A stretch of 64,000 nt of DNA from Methyloversatilis discipulorum (GCF_000527135.1 NZ_AZUP01000001.1:3683535-3747534), one strand, 5' to 3'. Counted from the stretch's first letter, positions 1-9,841 are shown. The notes: generated by a model not told the origin, from the sequence alone. Program-made: numbers and translations.

Positions 1-798
1 TACTTCAAGGCCTGGGATGAACACGATCACCACAGCGTGGTGCTGCGCAAGGCGGACGCGCCGGGCATGGACTACATGGGCTTCCGTGTGGACAGCGAGG
101 CGACGCTGGACAGGCTGGCGGCGGAGGTGGAAGGCAGCCGGCTGGCGACCGATCTGCAGTGGATTCCCGCCGGCGAACATCTGCACACCGGCCGCCGCTT
201 CCGCTTCACGGTGCCGACCGGGCACGCGATCGAGCTGTTCGCGAGCAAGGACAAGGTGGGCAACGGCCTGCCGGACGTGAATCCGGACCCGTGGCCGGAT
301 GGCCTGATCGGTATACAGCCGACCCGCTTCGACCACTGCCTGCTGTACGGCGACGACGTCGATGGCACCGTCAAGCTGTTCACCGAAGTGCTGGGTTTCA
401 AGATGGCGGAACAGGTGATGGCCGGCGACGCACTGGTCGGTGCCTTCCTGACCTGTTCAACGAAACCGCACGACATCGCCTTCATCCGCAACCCCGAGAA
501 GGGGCGCTTCCATCACTGCTCCTTCATCCTCGACACATGGAATGACGTGCTGCGCGCGGCGGACATCATTTCGCGCAAGGACGTGTCGCTGGACATCGGC
601 CCGACGCGCCACGGCATCACGCGCGGCGCCACCATCTACTTCTTCGATCCGTCGGGCAACCGCAACGAGGTGTTCGCCGGCGGCTACATCCACTATCCGG
701 ACAAGCCGGTCATCACGTGGAAGGTGGAAGACCTCGGGCGCGCCATCTTCTATCACGACCGCAAGCTGAACGAGGCCTTCCTGAACGTGCACACCTGA
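1..798 (+). CDS. Catechol 2,3-dioxygenase (extradiol), 5' end cut by window
   Basis: Extradiol ring-cleavage dioxygenase that opens catechol to 2-hydroxymuconate semialdehyde in meta-cleavage of aromatics. The reading frame is open from base 1, so the N-terminus lies outside the window. The three iron ligands of the XylE family are recognisable: His in FDHCLLYGD, His in FHHCSFILDTW and Glu in DPSGNRNEVF. The C-terminal half closely resembles metapyrocatechase of toluene/xylene pathways from memory. It ends 4 bp before the convergent DUF1289 gene. The natural substrate could be a substituted catechol; the family call is secure. Confidence 0.93.
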   Translation, partial: YFKAWDEHDHHSVVLRKADAPGMDYMGFRVDSEATLDRLAAEVEGSRLATDLQWIPAGEHLHTGRRFRFTVPTGHAIELFASKDKVGNGLPDVNPDPWPDGLIGIQPTRFDHCLLYGDDVDGTVKLFTEVLGFKMAEQVMAGDALVGAFLTCSTKPHDIAFIRNPEKGRFHHCSFILDTWNDVLRAADIISRKDVSLDIGPTRHGITRGATIYFFDPSGNRNEVFAGGYIHYPDKPVITWKVEDLGRAIFYHDRKLNEAFLNVHT

Positions 799-802
799 GC
801 GG

Positions 803-1027
803 CTATCTGCGCTCCGGCCGGTCGGTGAGGCCCTGGATGTCGCGCCGGGGGTAGCCCTCGGCGCGTATCCGCGTCCATACCGCGCGCTTCTCGTCCGGCG
901 TCATGAACACCCAGTTCGCCACTTCCATCACGGTGCGGCCGCAGCCGCGGCACACCTCGTCGAACAGCGTGCTGCAGATGGCGACGCAGGGCGTGTCCGG
1001 CTCGTCGGCCGGCGACTGCTCGCTCAT
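803..1027 (-). CDS. DUF1289 family Cys-rich small protein
   Basis: A 74-residue protein of the DUF1289 type. It has paired cysteines (CVAIC near residue 13, then CRGCGR) that suggest metal or Fe-S binding, followed by a basic helical tail. The function of the family is not established. The start MSEQSP is chosen because its ATG overlaps the transaldolase stop as ATGA, implying translational coupling; a longer in-frame extension to 1135 runs inside tal and has no domain support. Confidence 0.85.
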   Translation of the reverse strand: MSEQSPADEPDTPCVAICSTLFDEVCRGCGRTVMEVANWVFMTPDEKRAVWTRIRAEGYPRRDIQGLTDRPERR

Positions 1028-1968
1028 TGCATCAGGCCGGCAACGAAGGCATCGAGCTTGCGCGCATCGACGTCGAAGCGGCGAATGCCGTCCGACAGCT
1101 TTTCGACCGCCATCGCGTCCTCGTTGTGCAGCCATTGATAGGCTTTCTGGTCGAGCAGGACGCGCTCGGCCGGCGTCGTGCGCGTCGGGTCGAGCCGGCG
1201 CTCCAGTTCGCCGGGCAGGGCGGCCATCTGGTCCAGCAGGTCGGGGGCGATGGTGAGCAGGTCGCAGCCGGCCAGCGCCTCGACCTGACCCACCTTGCGG
1301 AAGCTCGCGCCCATCACTTCGGTGTGGTAGCCGTGCTGCTTGTAGTAGTTGTAGATGCGGGTGACCGACGCGACGCCCGGGTCCTGGTCCAGCGGAATGT
1401 CGGCCACCTTCTGCTGCGCGCAGTGCCAGTCGTAGATGCGACCGACGAAGGGCGAGATCAGCGTGACGCCGGCGTCGGCGCAGGCGATGGCCTGGGCCAT
1501 GCCGAACAGCAGCGTGAGGTTGCAGTGGATGCCGTCACGCTCCAGCTTTTCGGCTGCGCGCACCCCTTCCCAGGTGGTGGCGAGCTTGATCAGCACGCGG
1601 CTGCGTGAAATGCCGGCCGCTTCGTACAGCGCGATCAGGTGGCGCGCCTTGGCGATGCTCGCCTCGGTGTCGAAGCTCAGGCGCGGATCGACCTCGGTCG
1701 ACACCCGGCCGGGCACGTGCTTCAGGATTTCGCAGCCGAAGGCCACGAACAGCCGGTCGATCGCGCCGTGCAGGTCTTCGCCGGCCGCCTTCGCCTGCGC
1801 CAGCGCGCCGTCCAGGAGCGGCCGGTAGCGCGCGTCCTGCGCCGACTTCAGCAACAGCGACGGGTTGGTGGTGGCGTCCTGTGGCTTAAGCCGGGCGATG
1901 GATTCGATGTCGCCGGTGTCGGCGACGACAATGGAATGCTGTTTCAGCGATTCGAGATGGGTCGTCAT
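1024..1968 (-). CDS. tal: Transaldolase (TalB type)
   Basis: A 314-residue cytoplasmic transaldolase of the non-oxidative pentose phosphate pathway, moving a dihydroxyacetone unit from sedoheptulose-7-phosphate to glyceraldehyde-3-phosphate. Visible signatures are VADTGD and [12 protein letters not shown] near the N-terminus and the Schiff-base lysine in [12 protein letters not shown]. The start at 1968 follows a GGAG ribosome site and matches the usual N-terminus (M-x-x-x-L-x-x-L-K-Q); an upstream ATG at 2007 would add 13 unlikely residues. It overlaps the DUF1289 gene by 4 bp and diverges from the diguanylate cyclase gene. Confidence 0.96.
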   Translation of the reverse strand: MTTHLESLKQHSIVVADTGDIESIARLKPQDATTNPSLLLKSAQDARYRPLLDGALAQAKAAGEDLHGAIDRLFVAFGCEILKHVPGRVSTEVDPRLSFDTEASIAKARHLIALYEAAGISRSRVLIKLATTWEGVRAAEKLERDGIHCNLTLLFGMAQAIACADAGVTLISPFVGRIYDWHCAQQKVADIPLDQDPGVASVTRIYNYYKQHGYHTEVMGASFRKVGQVEALAGCDLLTIAPDLLDQMAALPGELERRLDPTRTTPAERVLLDQKAYQWLHNEDAMAVEKLSDGIRRFDVDARKLDAFVAGLMQ

Positions 1969-2053
1969 GGGGGCTCCGTCGGGGATCGGGTCCGGTGCGG
2001 TGTTCAAGTGTGCCGGGAGTGTATTGCGAGTCGGCGGTTACCGGCGCGCATTC

Positions 2054-2089
2054 GGGTAAGCATGCCGCTTGGGGTACGCATGCCGCTTG
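2054..2089. repeat. 18-bp tandem duplication in divergent intergenic region
   Basis: Two adjacent 18-bp units, GGGTAAGCATGCCGCTTG and GGGTACGCATGCCGCTTG, differ at one base, and a third degenerate unit begins just after. Each unit contains the palindrome GCATGC. The repeat lies between the divergent tal and diguanylate cyclase genes, so it could be a regulatory site or a slippage product. Confidence 0.8.
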
Positions 2090-2131
2090 GCGTATCGTTC
2101 CGGTTCCCGCACGTACGAGACAGCGAGTCCG

Positions 2132-3820
2132 ATGACGCTGATACCTGGCAGTTTCCGCAACCGCCTTGCGCTGCTGTGTGGTGGCCTGGCGCTGATCGTG
2201 GGCCTTCCCGCCTATCTGTACATCAACCACGTCTACGCGGAACAGTTGCTGAACGAGCGCGGCCACGCGATACACGAACTGGCGACCGCAATGTCCGCGG
2301 TGCTGGCCGAAAGCCTGAACGAGCGCCGCCGCGAGATCGAACTGCTGTCCGACACCCGCCTGTTCCGTCGCGAACCGCTGGACGACAGCGCCTTCCGCGG
2401 CAGCCTGGAGCGGCTGCAGAACTCCTATCCGCAGTATTCGTGGATTGGCGTTGCCGATCTCGACGGCGTGGTGCAGGCCGCCACACACGATCTGTTGCTG
2501 GGTCAGAACGTGGCGCAGAGGCCGTGGTTTGCCGGCGGGCTCGACGGGGTGTTCATCGGCGATCTGCACGAGGCCCTGTTGCTGGCCAAGTTGCTGCCGA
2601 AGAAGGGTGCCGGCCCGATGCGCTTCATCGATATCGCGGTGCCGGTGTCCGGTGAGGATGGCCAGGTGCGCGGCGTGCTGGCCGCCCATGTGCACTGGGA
2701 CTGGGCCGGCTCCGTACTGCAGGTGCTGCGGCCGAGCAACGCCGAGCGTGTGGGCATGGACATCCTCATCATCAACGGACAGGGCGACGTGATCTTTCCG
2801 GAGGACAGCCCGCTGGCGCTGCCGCGCCTGGGCGATCCGCCTGCGCGTGCGGGGTTCTTCATCGACAACTGGTCGGGCACCGAGCCCTACGTAACGGCTG
2901 TGGTACCGGTGCGGGAGGTCGTTCCGACCAGCCCGCTGGGCTGGCAGGTCGTCATCCGCCAGCCGCTCGATCGCGTGATGGAAGACGTGCAGGCGCTGCG
3001 CAAGGTGGTGCTGGTGTTCGCGCTGCTGGCGGTCGCGATCCTGCTGCTGCTGTCCTGGCTGGCGGCGTCGCGACTGAGCCAGCCGATCGAGCGGCTGGCG
3101 ACGCTGGCGCGCCGGATCGAGAAGGGCGACGAGGGGGTCACGCTGGAAGTGGGTGCCGGCGCGGTCGAACTGCGCCATCTGGTCGATGCGCTGCGCGGCA
3201 TGGCGGCGACCTTGATACAGCGTCGCGAGGCACTCGAAGCGAGCAACCGCGACCTCGAACACAAGGTGGCCGAACGCACGGCAGAACTGGCGCGGCTGAA
3301 CGACGAGCTGCGCGACCAGGCGCGACGCGACGCGCTGACCGGTCTGCCCAACCGGCTGGCCGCGAACGAGCGCCTGCGCGACGAATTCGTCCGCATGCGG
3401 CGATCGCGCAAGGGCTATGCGGTGCTGGTGGCCGACATCGACCACTTCAAGCGGATCAACGACGGTCATGGCCATCCGGCCGGCGACGCGGTGCTGCGTC
3501 ACGTCGCGGCGGTGCTCAGGGCGGCGCTGCGGGAGAGCGACTTCGTTGCCCGGTTCGGCGGCGAGGAGTTTCTGCTGCTGTTGCCGGCGACCGGCTTCGC
3601 CGACGCCTGTCGTGTCGGCGAGAAGATCCGGCGAGCGGTCGAGGCTTCGCCCACGGCGGCGGTCGGCGTCGTCACGATGAGCATAGGCCTTGCCATGGCG
3701 CAGCCCGAGCACGAGGACGAGGACGCCGCAGTCCGCCTCGCCGACGCCATGCTTTACGAGGCGAAGCGCGCCGGCCGCAACCGCCTGGTCAGCGAACAGG
3801 CGCAGACGGCCGACGGCTGA
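2132..3820 (+). CDS. Membrane diguanylate cyclase (sensor-HAMP-GGDEF)
   Basis: A 562-residue protein predicted to make cyclic di-GMP from two GTP. It has an N-terminal transmembrane helix (about residues 10-30), a periplasmic dCache-like sensor region, a second hydrophobic helix near residues 290-310, a HAMP segment with a coiled coil, then a GGDEF domain. The active site is GGEEF, preceded by RESD, which fits the RxxD inhibitory site, so product feedback is likely. The ligand is unknown. Start ATG 2132 (MTLIPGSF) is preferred over an upstream in-frame TTG at 2069, which lies in the tandem repeat. Confidence 0.9.
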   Translation: MTLIPGSFRNRLALLCGGLALIVGLPAYLYINHVYAEQLLNERGHAIHELATAMSAVLAESLNERRREIELLSDTRLFRREPLDDSAFRGSLERLQNSYPQYSWIGVADLDGVVQAATHDLLLGQNVAQRPWFAGGLDGVFIGDLHEALLLAKLLPKKGAGPMRFIDIAVPVSGEDGQVRGVLAAHVHWDWAGSVLQVLRPSNAERVGMDILIINGQGDVIFPEDSPLALPRLGDPPARAGFFIDNWSGTEPYVTAVVPVREVVPTSPLGWQVVIRQPLDRVMEDVQALRKVVLVFALLAVAILLLLSWLAASRLSQPIERLATLARRIEKGDEGVTLEVGAGAVELRHLVDALRGMAATLIQRREALEASNRDLEHKVAERTAELARLNDELRDQARRDALTGLPNRLAANERLRDEFVRMRRSRKGYAVLVADIDHFKRINDGHGHPAGDAVLRHVAAVLRAALRESDFVARFGGEEFLLLLPATGFADACRVGEKIRRAVEASPTAAVGVVTMSIGLAMAQPEHEDEDAAVRLADAMLYEAKRAGRNRLVSEQAQTADG

Positions 3821-3846
3821 TCCGGCCGGTCATTGTTCGCGCGCTC

Positions 3847-3875
3847 TTGAAATCGAAACAACCCGCCACTACTAT
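3847..3875 (+). promoter_or_regulatory. Sigma70-type promoter of groESL
   Basis: A -35 box TTGAAA (3847-3852), a 17-bp spacer and a -10 box TACTAT (3870-3875). The extended CTTGAAA also resembles a sigma32 -35 element, but no clear sigma32 -10 element is seen. The transcript start would fall inside the CIRCE element. Confidence 0.65.
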
Positions 3876-3901
3876 TAGCACTCGTTGGCAGTGAGTGCTA
3901 A
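3875..3901 (+). promoter_or_regulatory. CIRCE operator (HrcA-binding inverted repeat)
   Basis: A perfect CIRCE: TTAGCACTC (3875-3883), nine-base spacer, GAGTGCTAA (3893-3901). HrcA binding here would block the overlapping promoter at normal temperature. The hrcA gene is not in this window. Confidence 0.95.
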
Positions 3902-3986
3902 CACGGCGGTGCGCTGTGTCGCATCGCCCCGAATATCGTCAAACGTCGCGACTGGGTTCGCGCCTTCAATCTCAAGGAGTCATTGC

Positions 3987-4277
3987 ATGAAAATCCGTCC
4001 GTTGCACGACCGCGTGCTGGTCAAGCGTCTGGAAGAAGAGCGCAAGACCGCTTCGGGCATCGTGATTCCCGATGCAGCCGCAGAAAAGCCGGACCAGGGT
4101 GAAGTCATCGCCGTCGGCGCCGGCAAGATCCTGGACGACGGCAAGGTTCGCCCGATGGCCGTCAAGGCTGGCGACCGCGTGCTGTTCGGCAAGTATTCCG
4201 GTCAGTCGGTCAAGGTCGATGGCGAGGAATTCCTCGTCATGCGTGAAGAAGACATCATGGGCGTGGTCGAGGCCTGA
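3987..4277 (+). CDS. groES: Co-chaperonin GroES
   Basis: A 96-residue GroES, the heptameric lid of the GroEL folding chamber. It begins [14 protein letters not shown], contains the mobile-loop region [13 protein letters not shown] and ends [10 protein letters not shown]. The start at 3987 has an AAGGAG site 7 bp upstream; the in-frame extension to 3885 would run through the untranslated leader. It is first in the groES-groEL operon, repressed through CIRCE. Confidence 0.98.
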   Translation: MKIRPLHDRVLVKRLEEERKTASGIVIPDAAAEKPDQGEVIAVGAGKILDDGKVRPMAVKAGDRVLFGKYSGQSVKVDGEEFLVMREEDIMGVVEA

Positions 4278-4303
4278 TCGCCTCCTTTGTCCTGAATTTC
4301 TGA

Positions 4304-5968
<1,665 letters not shown>

Positions 5969-6014
5969 TGTCCGCTCCGGTCGCCGCGAGGCGACCGGGC
6001 CCGGTCTGCCAGAC

Positions 6015-6047
6015 AAAAAAAGCCCGCACTTCGGTGCGGGCTTTTTT
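6015..6047 (+). terminator. Rho-independent terminator of groESL
   Basis: Stem AGCCCGCAC / GTGCGGGCT with a TTCG tetraloop, flanked by an A-run and a six-T run. It lies 46 bp after the groEL stop. Confidence 0.95.
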
Positions 6048-6141
6048 CGTCCACGGGCAGCAGTCGCGGCGAATGTGTGACGGTGCAACGAGAACGATCG
6101 GGATTGGGGGAGCGATTCGGACGGGCGCCCGAAAAATGGGT

Positions 6142-6175
6142 GGGGAGCACCCCGTGCAGGGGAAGGGTGCTCCCC
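6142..6175. repeat. 11-bp perfect inverted repeat (hairpin without T-run)
   Basis: GGGGAGCACCC (6142-6152) pairs exactly with GGGTGCTCCCC (6165-6175) across a 12-base loop. No T-run follows, so it may be a protein-binding site, an RNA structure in the regulator leader, or a second transcription block after groESL. Confidence 0.75.
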
Positions 6176-6249
6176 GGGGCGCGCCGGACTGACCGGTTTG
6201 CCCCCGAGGACCAAAAGAAGAACAGCGCTGCGCAGACTATTCTTGAGCG

Positions 6250-6266
6250 CTTACATCTCCCTTACA
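6250..6266 (+). promoter_or_regulatory. Direct CTTACA repeats, possible response-regulator box
   Basis: CTTACA-N5-CTTACA, with half-sites one helical turn apart. The geometry is that of OmpR/PmrA/QseB-type boxes, and the site lies about 90 bp upstream of an OmpR-family regulator gene, suggesting autoregulation. This is inference from spacing and context. Confidence 0.45.
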
Positions 6267-6355
6267 CTGACGTCCGGTGGGGTTATTCAAACCCCAAACC
6301 CGAATGCGAACGCAGAAGACGTTCATGGAGGAGGCGGCCGCAAGGCTGATTTGCT

Positions 6356-7030
6356 ATGCATATCCTGCTTGCCGAGGACGATCCGGTCATTTCCGATGCC
6401 GTGGTTCGCGCGCTGCGGCGCGCCGGTTACGCTGTGGACAGCGTGGCCACAGGTGGTGAGGCCGACGCGGCGCTGCATGGACAGGGCTTCGATCTGGCCA
6501 TCATCGACATCGGTTTGCCCAAGCTGTCCGGCATCGAGGTGATCAAGCGCATGCGCGCGCGCAAGTGCACGACACCGGTACTGATCCTGACCGCGCAGGA
6601 CGGCATCGACGACCGCGTGCGCGGGCTCGATGCCGGCGCAGACGACTATATGTGCAAACCCTTCGCACTGCCCGAGCTGGAAGCGCGCGTGCGTGCGCTG
6701 ACGCGCCGCGGCACCGGCATGCCCACCCGTATCGAGATCGGCAGCCTCGCCTACGATCAGACCGATCACGTGGCCAGCGTCAATGGCCAGGCGATCGAAC
6801 TGTCGGCGCGCGAGACCGCGTTGCTGGAGGTGCTGCTGCTGCGCGCCGGCCGGCTGGTCAACAAGGAACAGCTGGTCGACCATCTGTGCGGCTGGGGCGA
6901 AGAAGTGAGCAACAACGCCATCGAGGTCTATGTGCACAGGCTGCGCAAGAAGATCGAGCACAGCGGCCTGCGCATCGTGACGCTGCGCGGCCTGGGCTAC
7001 TGCCTGGAAAGACCGGATGCCGCCGCGTGA
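6356..7030 (+). CDS. OmpR-family response regulator (QseB/TctD-like)
   Basis: A 224-residue transcription factor. The receiver domain carries the acidic pair EDD near residue 8, phospho-acceptor Asp51 in IIDIGLP and the conserved Lys in CKPF. A winged-helix output domain of the OmpR type occupies residues 125-220 (VHRLRKKI, RGLGY). It overlaps the kinase gene by 14 bp, so the pair is co-translated. The best guess for its own binding site is the CTTACA repeat upstream. It lacks an AAA+ domain and so is not the sigma54 activator PrsR. Confidence 0.93.
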   Translation: MHILLAEDDPVISDAVVRALRRAGYAVDSVATGGEADAALHGQGFDLAIIDIGLPKLSGIEVIKRMRARKCTTPVLILTAQDGIDDRVRGLDAGADDYMCKPFALPELEARVRALTRRGTGMPTRIEIGSLAYDQTDHVASVNGQAIELSARETALLEVLLLRAGRLVNKEQLVDHLCGWGEEVSNNAIEVYVHRLRKKIEHSGLRIVTLRGLGYCLERPDAAA

Positions 7031-8495
7031 CAAGCTGAAGAACCGTCGCGACAAATCAGGCGAAAGGACCGGCGAGTACAACTCGCTGTTCGGCGAAATC
7101 CTCGACTGGATGCTCGCGCCGCTGATGTTCGTGTGGCCGATCAGCATCGCCATCATCCACAACGTGGCGGACGACATTGCACACGCGCCCTATGACAAGG
7201 TCTTGGGCGACAGTGTCTATGAGCTGAGCCGGCAGGTGCGCTTCACGCCGGTCGGCGCCATCTTCGTGAAGCCGCCGCAGATGCGAGATCTGTTCCACAT
7301 CGACGGCGAAGACATCATCTACTACCAGGTGCTGGGCGGTGCTGGAGAGCTGCTGGCCGGTGACAGCGAAGTGCCGGACGTGCCCGACGACAAGCCGTGG
7401 AAGGCCGGCGAGCTCTACTTCCGCGGCGGCCGCGTGAACAACGAGGACGTGCGCATCGCCTACATGTTCCAGCCGGTCACCACCATCCCCGGTTCCTACG
7501 TGACCGTGCAGGTGGCCGAGACGCTGAACAAGCGCGAGGCGCTGACCTCGCGCATCCTGTCCGGCGTGCTGCTGCCGCAGTTCGTCATCATCCCGATCGC
7601 CGTCGTGCTGGTCTATTTCGGTCTGGGCCGCGGGCTGTGGCCCTTGAAGCGGCTGCAGGCGGTGATCGAGAAGCGGCGACCGACCGACCTGTCACCGATC
7701 GACGTGCGCCGTGTGCCTGAGGAACTGCGCCCGCTGATCAATGCGCTGAACGACATGATGTTGCGGCTCGAACTGAACCTCGCGGCGCAGCAGCGCTTCA
7801 TCGCCGACGCGGCGCACCAGATGCGCACGCCGCTGACCGGGCTCAAGAGTCAGGCCGAACTGGCGCTGCTCGAAAACGATCCGGCGCAGATCCGCGCCTG
7901 CATGGAGCAGATACTGGTCAGCGCCACTGGTGCGGGACACCTGATCAATCAGCTGCTGGCGCTGGCGCGCGCAGAAGCGAGTACGGAGAAGGTGCACGCG
8001 GTCGAGCGGGTAGAGCTGAATGCGCTGCTCGAATCGCTGATTGCCGACTGGGTGCCGGCTGCGCGCAGGCGCCACATCGACCTCGGCTTCGAGCGGGCGC
8101 ACGTCGCGCTGTACATCGACGCTAATCCGGTGCTGCTCGGCGAAATGTTCAAGAACCTGATCGACAACGCGATCAAGTACACGTCCTACGGCGGCATCGT
8201 GACCGTGCGCTTGAAAGCAGACATCCGTGCGATCCTGGAAATCGAGGACACCGGGCCCGGCATTCCGGTCGAAGACAGGCAGCGCGTATTCGAACGCTTC
8301 TATCGGGTGCTCGGGACTCAGGTCGAAGGCTCCGGGCTTGGTCTGCCCATCGTGCGCGAGATCGCGGAGCTGCATCGCGCCGAGGTCGAACTGCTAGACG
8401 CACCCGGCAACGGCGGACTGATCGTGCGCGTGTCCTTTCCGCGCGTGGTGGAACAGGTTCCGACCGACGCCGCGGCGCTGCCGTGGCCTGTCTGA
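7017..8495 (+). CDS. Sensor histidine kinase (TctE-like)
   Basis: A 492-residue inner-membrane kinase, partner of the preceding regulator. Hydrophobic helices at about 30-48 and 184-204 flank a periplasmic sensor region of the 2CSK type found in TctE. The dimerisation motif AAHQMRTPLTG places the phospho-acceptor at His267. The ATPase domain shows the N box (NLIDNAIKY), G1 (EDTGPGIP) and G2 (GSGLGLPIV). TctE relatives sense tricarboxylates or other organic acids, but the ligand cannot be read from sequence. Confidence 0.93.
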   Translation: MPPRDKLKNRRDKSGERTGEYNSLFGEILDWMLAPLMFVWPISIAIIHNVADDIAHAPYDKVLGDSVYELSRQVRFTPVGAIFVKPPQMRDLFHIDGEDIIYYQVLGGAGELLAGDSEVPDVPDDKPWKAGELYFRGGRVNNEDVRIAYMFQPVTTIPGSYVTVQVAETLNKREALTSRILSGVLLPQFVIIPIAVVLVYFGLGRGLWPLKRLQAVIEKRRPTDLSPIDVRRVPEELRPLINALNDMMLRLELNLAAQQRFIADAAHQMRTPLTGLKSQAELALLENDPAQIRACMEQILVSATGAGHLINQLLALARAEASTEKVHAVERVELNALLESLIADWVPAARRRHIDLGFERAHVALYIDANPVLLGEMFKNLIDNAIKYTSYGGIVTVRLKADIRAILEIEDTGPGIPVEDRQRVFERFYRVLGTQVEGSGLGLPIVREIAELHRAEVELLDAPGNGGLIVRVSFPRVVEQVPTDAAALPWPV

Positions 8496-8503
8496 GGGCA
8501 GGC

Positions 8504-8815
8504 ATGGACATGCTGGATATCGGACTGCGCGCGGTCATCGTCCTCAAGGGACTCAACGAAATCGTGCTGCTGACGCTGATCGGTCAGGCGGCGCTTTACC
8601 TGCTTGCCGGGAGCCGTCGTCATGGCAACCTGATCTACAACGCATTCAACCAGGTCGGTGCGCGCGTTTTCCGCCTGTTCCGTTACATCACGCCGCGCTT
8701 CGTGCCCGACCGCCACCTGCCGTTCGTTGCCTTTTTCGGACTGCTGCTGGTCGAACTCGTACTCATCATCGCCAAGATATCGCTGGTCGCCGAAACGATG
8801 CTGCGCGCGCAATGA
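8504..8815 (+). CDS. Small two-helix membrane protein, function unknown
   Basis: A 103-residue protein that I do not recognise. It has a hydrophobic helix near residues 10-35, a polar middle with several Arg residues and a second strong helix near 72-95. It starts 8 bp after the kinase stop, so it is probably co-transcribed with the two-component pair and could be an accessory membrane protein. The start MDMLDIG at 8504 is preferred over an in-frame start at 8483 that would overlap the kinase. Confidence 0.6.
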   Translation: MDMLDIGLRAVIVLKGLNEIVLLTLIGQAALYLLAGSRRHGNLIYNAFNQVGARVFRLFRYITPRFVPDRHLPFVAFFGLLLVELVLIIAKISLVAETMLRAQ

Positions 8816-8829
8816 TCGACGCAAAACCT

Positions 8830-8858
8830 TTGACAGAAACGCGATCAGATACTAATAT
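8830..8858 (+). promoter_or_regulatory. Sigma70 promoter of tRNA-Phe
   Basis: Consensus -35 TTGACA (8830-8835), 17-bp spacer, -10 TAATAT (8853-8858). The predicted start lies about 6 bp before the mature tRNA. Confidence 0.8.
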
Positions 8859-8870
8859 CGCTGGCTCTTT

Positions 8871-8946
8871 GGCCAAGTAGCTCAGTTGGTAGAGCAGCGG
8901 ATTGAAAATCCGCGTGTCGGTGGTTCGATTCCGCCCTTGGCCACCA
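8871..8946 (+). tRNA. tRNA-Phe (anticodon GAA)
   Basis: A 76-base tRNA with encoded CCA. The acceptor stem GGCCAAG pairs with CTTGGCC, the D-arm has AGTTGGTAGAG, the anticodon stem GCGGA/TCCGC holds loop TTGAAAA with anticodon GAA at 8904-8906, and the T-arm has GGTTCGATTCC. No integrase or att-like duplication is seen nearby. Confidence 0.98.
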
Positions 8947-8972
8947 GAATTCTCCGCGCGCAGTCTGCGCGC

Positions 8973-9004
8973 AAACAAAAAGGGCCTCGCGGCCCTTTTT
9001 GTTT
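8973..9004. terminator. Bidirectional terminator between tRNA-Phe and the acyltransferase
   Basis: A perfect 14-bp stem AAACAAAAAGGGCC / GGCCCTTTTTGTTT with a TCGC loop. The A and T runs on both sides make it functional in both directions, ending the tRNA transcript and the convergent acyltransferase operon. Confidence 0.93.
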
Positions 9005-9029
9005 TTCTCCCTCCGAAACCGTCATCCGC

Positions 9030-9782
9030 TCACGCGGCGTTTCGCGCCAGGTACTTCCCTCGCATCTCCTCCAGCAACTGGTCGTACAGCGGCTGCATGA
9101 ACGGTGGCAGGTGCGCCATCAGTTCCCTGCGGTAGATGACCGACGGCACGCGCTTGCCGCGGTGCTCCACCGCCTGACCGATCAGGTGGATGCGGAAGCC
9201 CAGTGCACTCAGATGCCGGGCGAGTCGCGCCTCGGTCAGCGTGAAAAGATGTTCGATGTCGTGCAGTTCGGCGGCGGCCAGCAGGCCGAGGTAGAGGCCG
9301 ACCGGAATGTAGGGGAAGCGGGGCTGGTCCCGCGTTCCCATGTCCTCTTCTGAAATGGCGATCGGGCCGCCGCTGTCGCCCTTACGTTTGCGGTAATCCG
9401 ACAGCACCGCGAGGCGTGAAATCTCCACCATGCGCCGACGGTCGATGCAGGCCGGGTCGATGATGCTGCGGTCGATTGCCGTCTCGCACAGGTGTTCGAA
9501 CGGGAGCGGTTTCGCAAGGTCGTCCGGGTCTGGCTGCACGAGCCGCACACAACCAACGATGCGACCGCTTGTCTGCGCGCGCAACGCGATCTGCAGCGCG
9601 TGCGCGTCGAAACCGTCGGTTTCCTCATGGTCGGGGTTGGTGGCTTCGTAGCCCAGTTCCTGGCAATACACCTCGTGCCGGACGCGATAGACCTCGTGCT
9701 TCATCGCCTCATCGACCGCGGCTTCCACCGCGAAGTACTTGGCGAAATTTTCCTTGAGGTTTCCGACTTCAAGCAGAAACAT
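9030..9782 (-). CDS. PEP-CTERM/exosortase-associated acyltransferase (N-acyl amino acid synthase-like)
   Basis: About 250 residues of the GNAT/autoinducer-synthase-like family linked to PEP-CTERM systems. Core features are the YRVRHEVYCQELGYE segment, the basic-acidic EISRLAV strand and the FPYIPVGLYLGLLAAA region. Members tested in the literature make long-chain N-acyl amino acids, so it probably transfers a fatty acyl group to an amino acid; the exact substrate is unknown. It lies downstream of the LolA-like gene on the same strand, suggesting an operon. Start 9782 (MFLLEVGNL) is chosen because the alternative ATG at 9818 sits in a hairpin loop without a ribosome site. Confidence 0.85.
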   Translation of the reverse strand: MFLLEVGNLKENFAKYFAVEAAVDEAMKHEVYRVRHEVYCQELGYEATNPDHEETDGFDAHALQIALRAQTSGRIVGCVRLVQPDPDDLAKPLPFEHLCETAIDRSIIDPACIDRRRMVEISRLAVLSDYRKRKGDSGGPIAISEEDMGTRDQPRFPYIPVGLYLGLLAAAELHDIEHLFTLTEARLARHLSALGFRIHLIGQAVEHRGKRVPSVIYRRELMAHLPPFMQPLYDQLLEEMRGKYLARNAA

Positions 9783-9807
9783 GATGTTGTCCGACCGTGT
9801 ATGACGC

Positions 9808-9824
9808 CGCGGGTGCATCCCGCG
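9808..9824. repeat. Small hairpin upstream of the acyltransferase
   Basis: CGCGGG (9808-9813) pairs with CCCGCG (9819-9824) around a five-base loop that contains the alternative ATG of the acyltransferase. It could modulate expression between the LolA-like gene and the acyltransferase. Confidence 0.5.
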
Positions 9825-9841
9825 TGCGTGGCCTGCTGACC

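Larger units (their letters stand above)
6048..6355. other. Intergenic region between groESL and the two-component genes
   Basis: A 308-bp stretch without a convincing gene. It holds a perfect 11-bp inverted repeat (6142-6175), two direct CTTACA repeats with 11-bp period (6250-6266) and a small GGGGTT/AACCCC hairpin (6279-6295), all upstream of the response regulator. No confident sigma70 pair was found. Confidence 0.7.

Noticed and set aside
6356..8495. Two-component pair as PrsK/PrsR
   Set aside because: The regulator is OmpR-type without an AAA+ sigma54-interaction domain, and the kinase is TctE-like.
8871..8946. tRNA-Phe as an attachment site for an integrated island
   Set aside because: No integrase, mobile gene or duplicate of the tRNA 3' end was found near it or at the far side.
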